The position numbers and the translations under genes are program-made. Positions 63,201-64,000 of a stretch of 64,000 nt of DNA are shown in pieces. The notes beneath the pieces are model-generated. The model saw only the letters and a program-made list of their open reading frames with translations, was not told where the DNA came from and searched no databases. Origin of the DNA: Dehalococcoidia bacterium (lineage in GTDB: Bacteria > Chloroflexota > Dehalococcoidia > SM23-28-2 > HRBIN24); assembly GCA_032249735.1 (NCBI GenBank), contig JAVVHA010000009.1, forward strand, positions 19,549-83,548, given 5' to 3'. Each line of letters opens with the position of its first letter. Within the stretch, counting starts at the first letter, position 1.

Positions 63201-63851
63201 CAGCCGTTCGTGGACGACCTGGGCTTCCCTCATCCAGTCGGGCGCTTCGGCGAGCCGAAAGGCCTGCACGTGGGCCCGGAACTCGTCGGACATCCCCCGC
63301 CATGCCCGTAGGACGAGCCTGTGGCCCTCGACGAGCCAAAGGCCTCCGATTTCGACCTCGCAGGCCTCCAGGGCGGCGTCCAGGACTCGGTTCAACCGCT
63401 CGTCCAGGTCGGCCGCCTCGAGGATGGCCGAGAGCATCCGATTTTGGGCCGTCAGGTGGCGTTCGTGCCGTTGGGGGCTCTGTTGTGCCTGGATTCGCTC
63501 GGTAACGTCCTCCCCGACGGACACGAAGTGAGTGATACGGCCCTCGGCGTCGAACACCGGGGCGATCGTCCGCTCATCGTAGTATAGCGTCCCGTCCTTC
63601 CGCCGGTTGACGAAGATCCCCCGCCAGACGCGACCCGCCAGGATGTGGGACCAGAAGCGCTCGTAAAATTCCCGGGGATGGTGGCCCGACTGGAGGATAC
63701 GGGGATTCTGGCCGACGGCCTCCTCGGCCGTGTAGCCCGTGATTGCCGTAAAGGCCGGGTTCACCCACAGGATGGTCCCATTCACGTCTGTGATGAAGAT
63801 GGATTCGCCGGCATGCTCCAGGGCCGTCTTCAGGAGTTCCAGCTGTGCCAA
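60291..63851 (-). CDS. Soluble PAS/multi-GAF hybrid histidine kinase with C-terminal receiver
   Basis: At least 1186 residues, no membrane segment. PAS/PAC (about 5-125: DVNGTILWVNPAFTAITGYT, then RRKDGTLYYDERTIAPVFD), then about four GAF-type domains up to about 840. HisKA follows with MASGIVHDINNALMPIVGFA (His near 865), then HATPase (DTGIGMDEEV, GSGLGLAMVYG) and a receiver (VLLIDDDPRVRQ, LVLTDLGMSGMPG). A TTG at 63851 is the only start in the window, but the same frame stays open to the right edge, with coiled-coil-like coding directly before it, so the true start may lie outside. The ligand is unknown. Confidence 0.85.
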   Translation of the reverse strand: MAQLELLKTALEHAGESIFITDVNGTILWVNPAFTAITGYTAEEAVGQNPRILQSGHHPREFYERFWSHILAGRVWRGIFVNRRKDGTLYYDERTIAPVFDAEGRITHFVSVGEDVTERIQAQQSPQRHERHLTAQNRMLSAILEAADLDERLNRVLDAALEACEVEIGGLWLVEGHRLVLRAWRGMSDEFRAHVQAFRLAEAPDWMREAQVVHERLSETGRIAEFAKREGIQALASIPLTLPTGEWLGVLVLGSRRYEALPEEDISFYAPMGRQIALAIWHAQLRRSAEERLRRLTVLRRIDQAIIQKLNLREVLEAVLEGVPAEMGADAVAVSLLDETQSRFQVFLMRLPNGRVVEEPAFEVAEGLLHWFVERQEPVVIYDIHQDPRLQTHREVLQDSGLFSYLGVPLVVQGETIGVLHMFTTTPRVFDDEDVQFFRTLAGQAAIAIANARLFYEARQRLRSAEQTLAAQIRIALLAPETVPERVLQELQAVLGVRHADFYEYDESAGVLRLRACVGFTADRLAAVMAEPASTVRLGEGLIGQVAAERRPVYVPDASREPRWNGFAYDADRPFRSVYLVPVGFGDRLFGVIVLMADEPEAFPALQREMIDNFAGYVGASLEIVRLLAEVRRRVDQLEALHRIVRAVNQRLKRSDIVRVALAELERVLPATALAVFSYDEATNALVMEGYNEAARSVADVTGVDVGKGVEADRFRWLGTLRQGRPVRLDDLMEMAGAYFERLVNKAGLRSALLVPIVSEGDLLGVLHVGRPAPRAFTEADEAFLMALADHLAVAFRNAQLFANLEQAYQGLKQAQEALLQQERLRALTQMASGIVHDINNALMPIVGFAELLKQHRDKRVRERAQWLSEAATDIARIVERLRAFYRPRISEEALEMVDLNAAVQQVVELTRPRWYDMAQREGVTIEVTTDLDKDLPPTAAIGAEVREALMNLVFNAVDAVIAKGEPWGRIVLRTRQAGERAIVEVMDTGIGMDEEVRRRAIEPFFTTQGAQGSGLGLAMVYGTMRRHDGDLELESEPGQGTTARLIFPIRRVERKTKIEAREVPMASRRVLLIDDDPRVRQVLGMMLQEMGHQVTVASGGVEGLALFEAALQAGEPYDLVLTDLGMSGMPGSEVVRRLKEISPTTPLAVLTGWGQEVKPQEADAALGKPVTWQELRALLARLLPQ

Positions 63852-64000
63852 GTGCGTCTGCGCCTGGGCCTCCGCCTGGGCCTGCTCCGAAAGGCGTCGC
63901 GATGGGGCGCGTTCTGACTTTTTTCGTCTTCCGTCGGTACGGCGTCGGGTCGTGTAAGGAATTATGTGTAGGAGTCTGTGTTTAATGGGGGGGCACGACC

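Overview
The window is GC-rich bacterial chromosome, densely coded on both strands. No lineage marker is decisive. The single-chain glycyl-tRNA synthetase, the rpmB/DAK2-domain pairing, the bacterial tuf-rpmG-secE-nusG-rplKAJL block, an aa3-type oxidase and radical SAM/SPASM proteins together suggest a Chloroflexota-like, aerobic or facultative organism. That assignment is inference.

Layout. 1-6.7 kb: a translationally coupled plus-strand cluster for cell-surface carbohydrate (DegT aminotransferase, two NAD-dependent epimerases, a glycosyltransferase fused to a membrane region, an MFS carrier, a polysaccharide deacetylase). 6.7-11 kb: a loose zone of small genes and gene remnants, including the C-terminal end of an inorganic pyrophosphatase. 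11-13.4 kb: a minus-strand operon of antiporter, universal stress protein and coiled-coil protein, whose start codon lies inside a perfect hairpin. 13.8-16.5 kb: a DAK2/FakA-like protein divergent from rpmB, a small Cys protein and a MerR regulator. 16.5-27 kb: a ten-gene minus-strand operon argC-argJ-argB-usp-argD-argG-HAD-deacetylase-argH-rpe. Its leader encodes a 21-residue peptide with six arginines, followed by mutually exclusive hairpins, which fits an arginine attenuator.

27-38 kb: a crotonase; a NarL-type two-component pair whose kinase has an N-terminal winged-helix domain; a divergent cytochrome oxidase operon; two radical SAM/SPASM proteins; and an NnrS-like membrane protein. 38-44 kb: CoA transferases, a protease-like lipoprotein without its catalytic triad, a 3D-domain protein and a GT-C-like membrane protein. 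44.4-45.2 kb: a broken P-type ATPase. 45.4-51.3 kb: tRNA-Trp (minus), then tRNA-Thr, tRNA-Tyr, tRNA-Thr, tuf, rpmG, secE, nusG, a restriction-endonuclease-like fragment, rplK, rplA, an L10 leader with attenuator, rplJ and rplL.

51.3-60 kb: a zinc-finger/LysM protein, radC, a lipoate-type ligase, larC/larB, a PAP2 phosphatase, a CvpA-like protein, glycyl-tRNA synthetase, a macro-domain protein, a ferredoxin, and a VKOR/DsbA disulfide pair. The window closes with a large soluble PAS-GAF hybrid histidine kinase whose upstream end is unresolved.

The points most worth following are the arg leader, the start-codon hairpin of the antiporter, and the foreign-looking fragment wedged between nusG and rplK.
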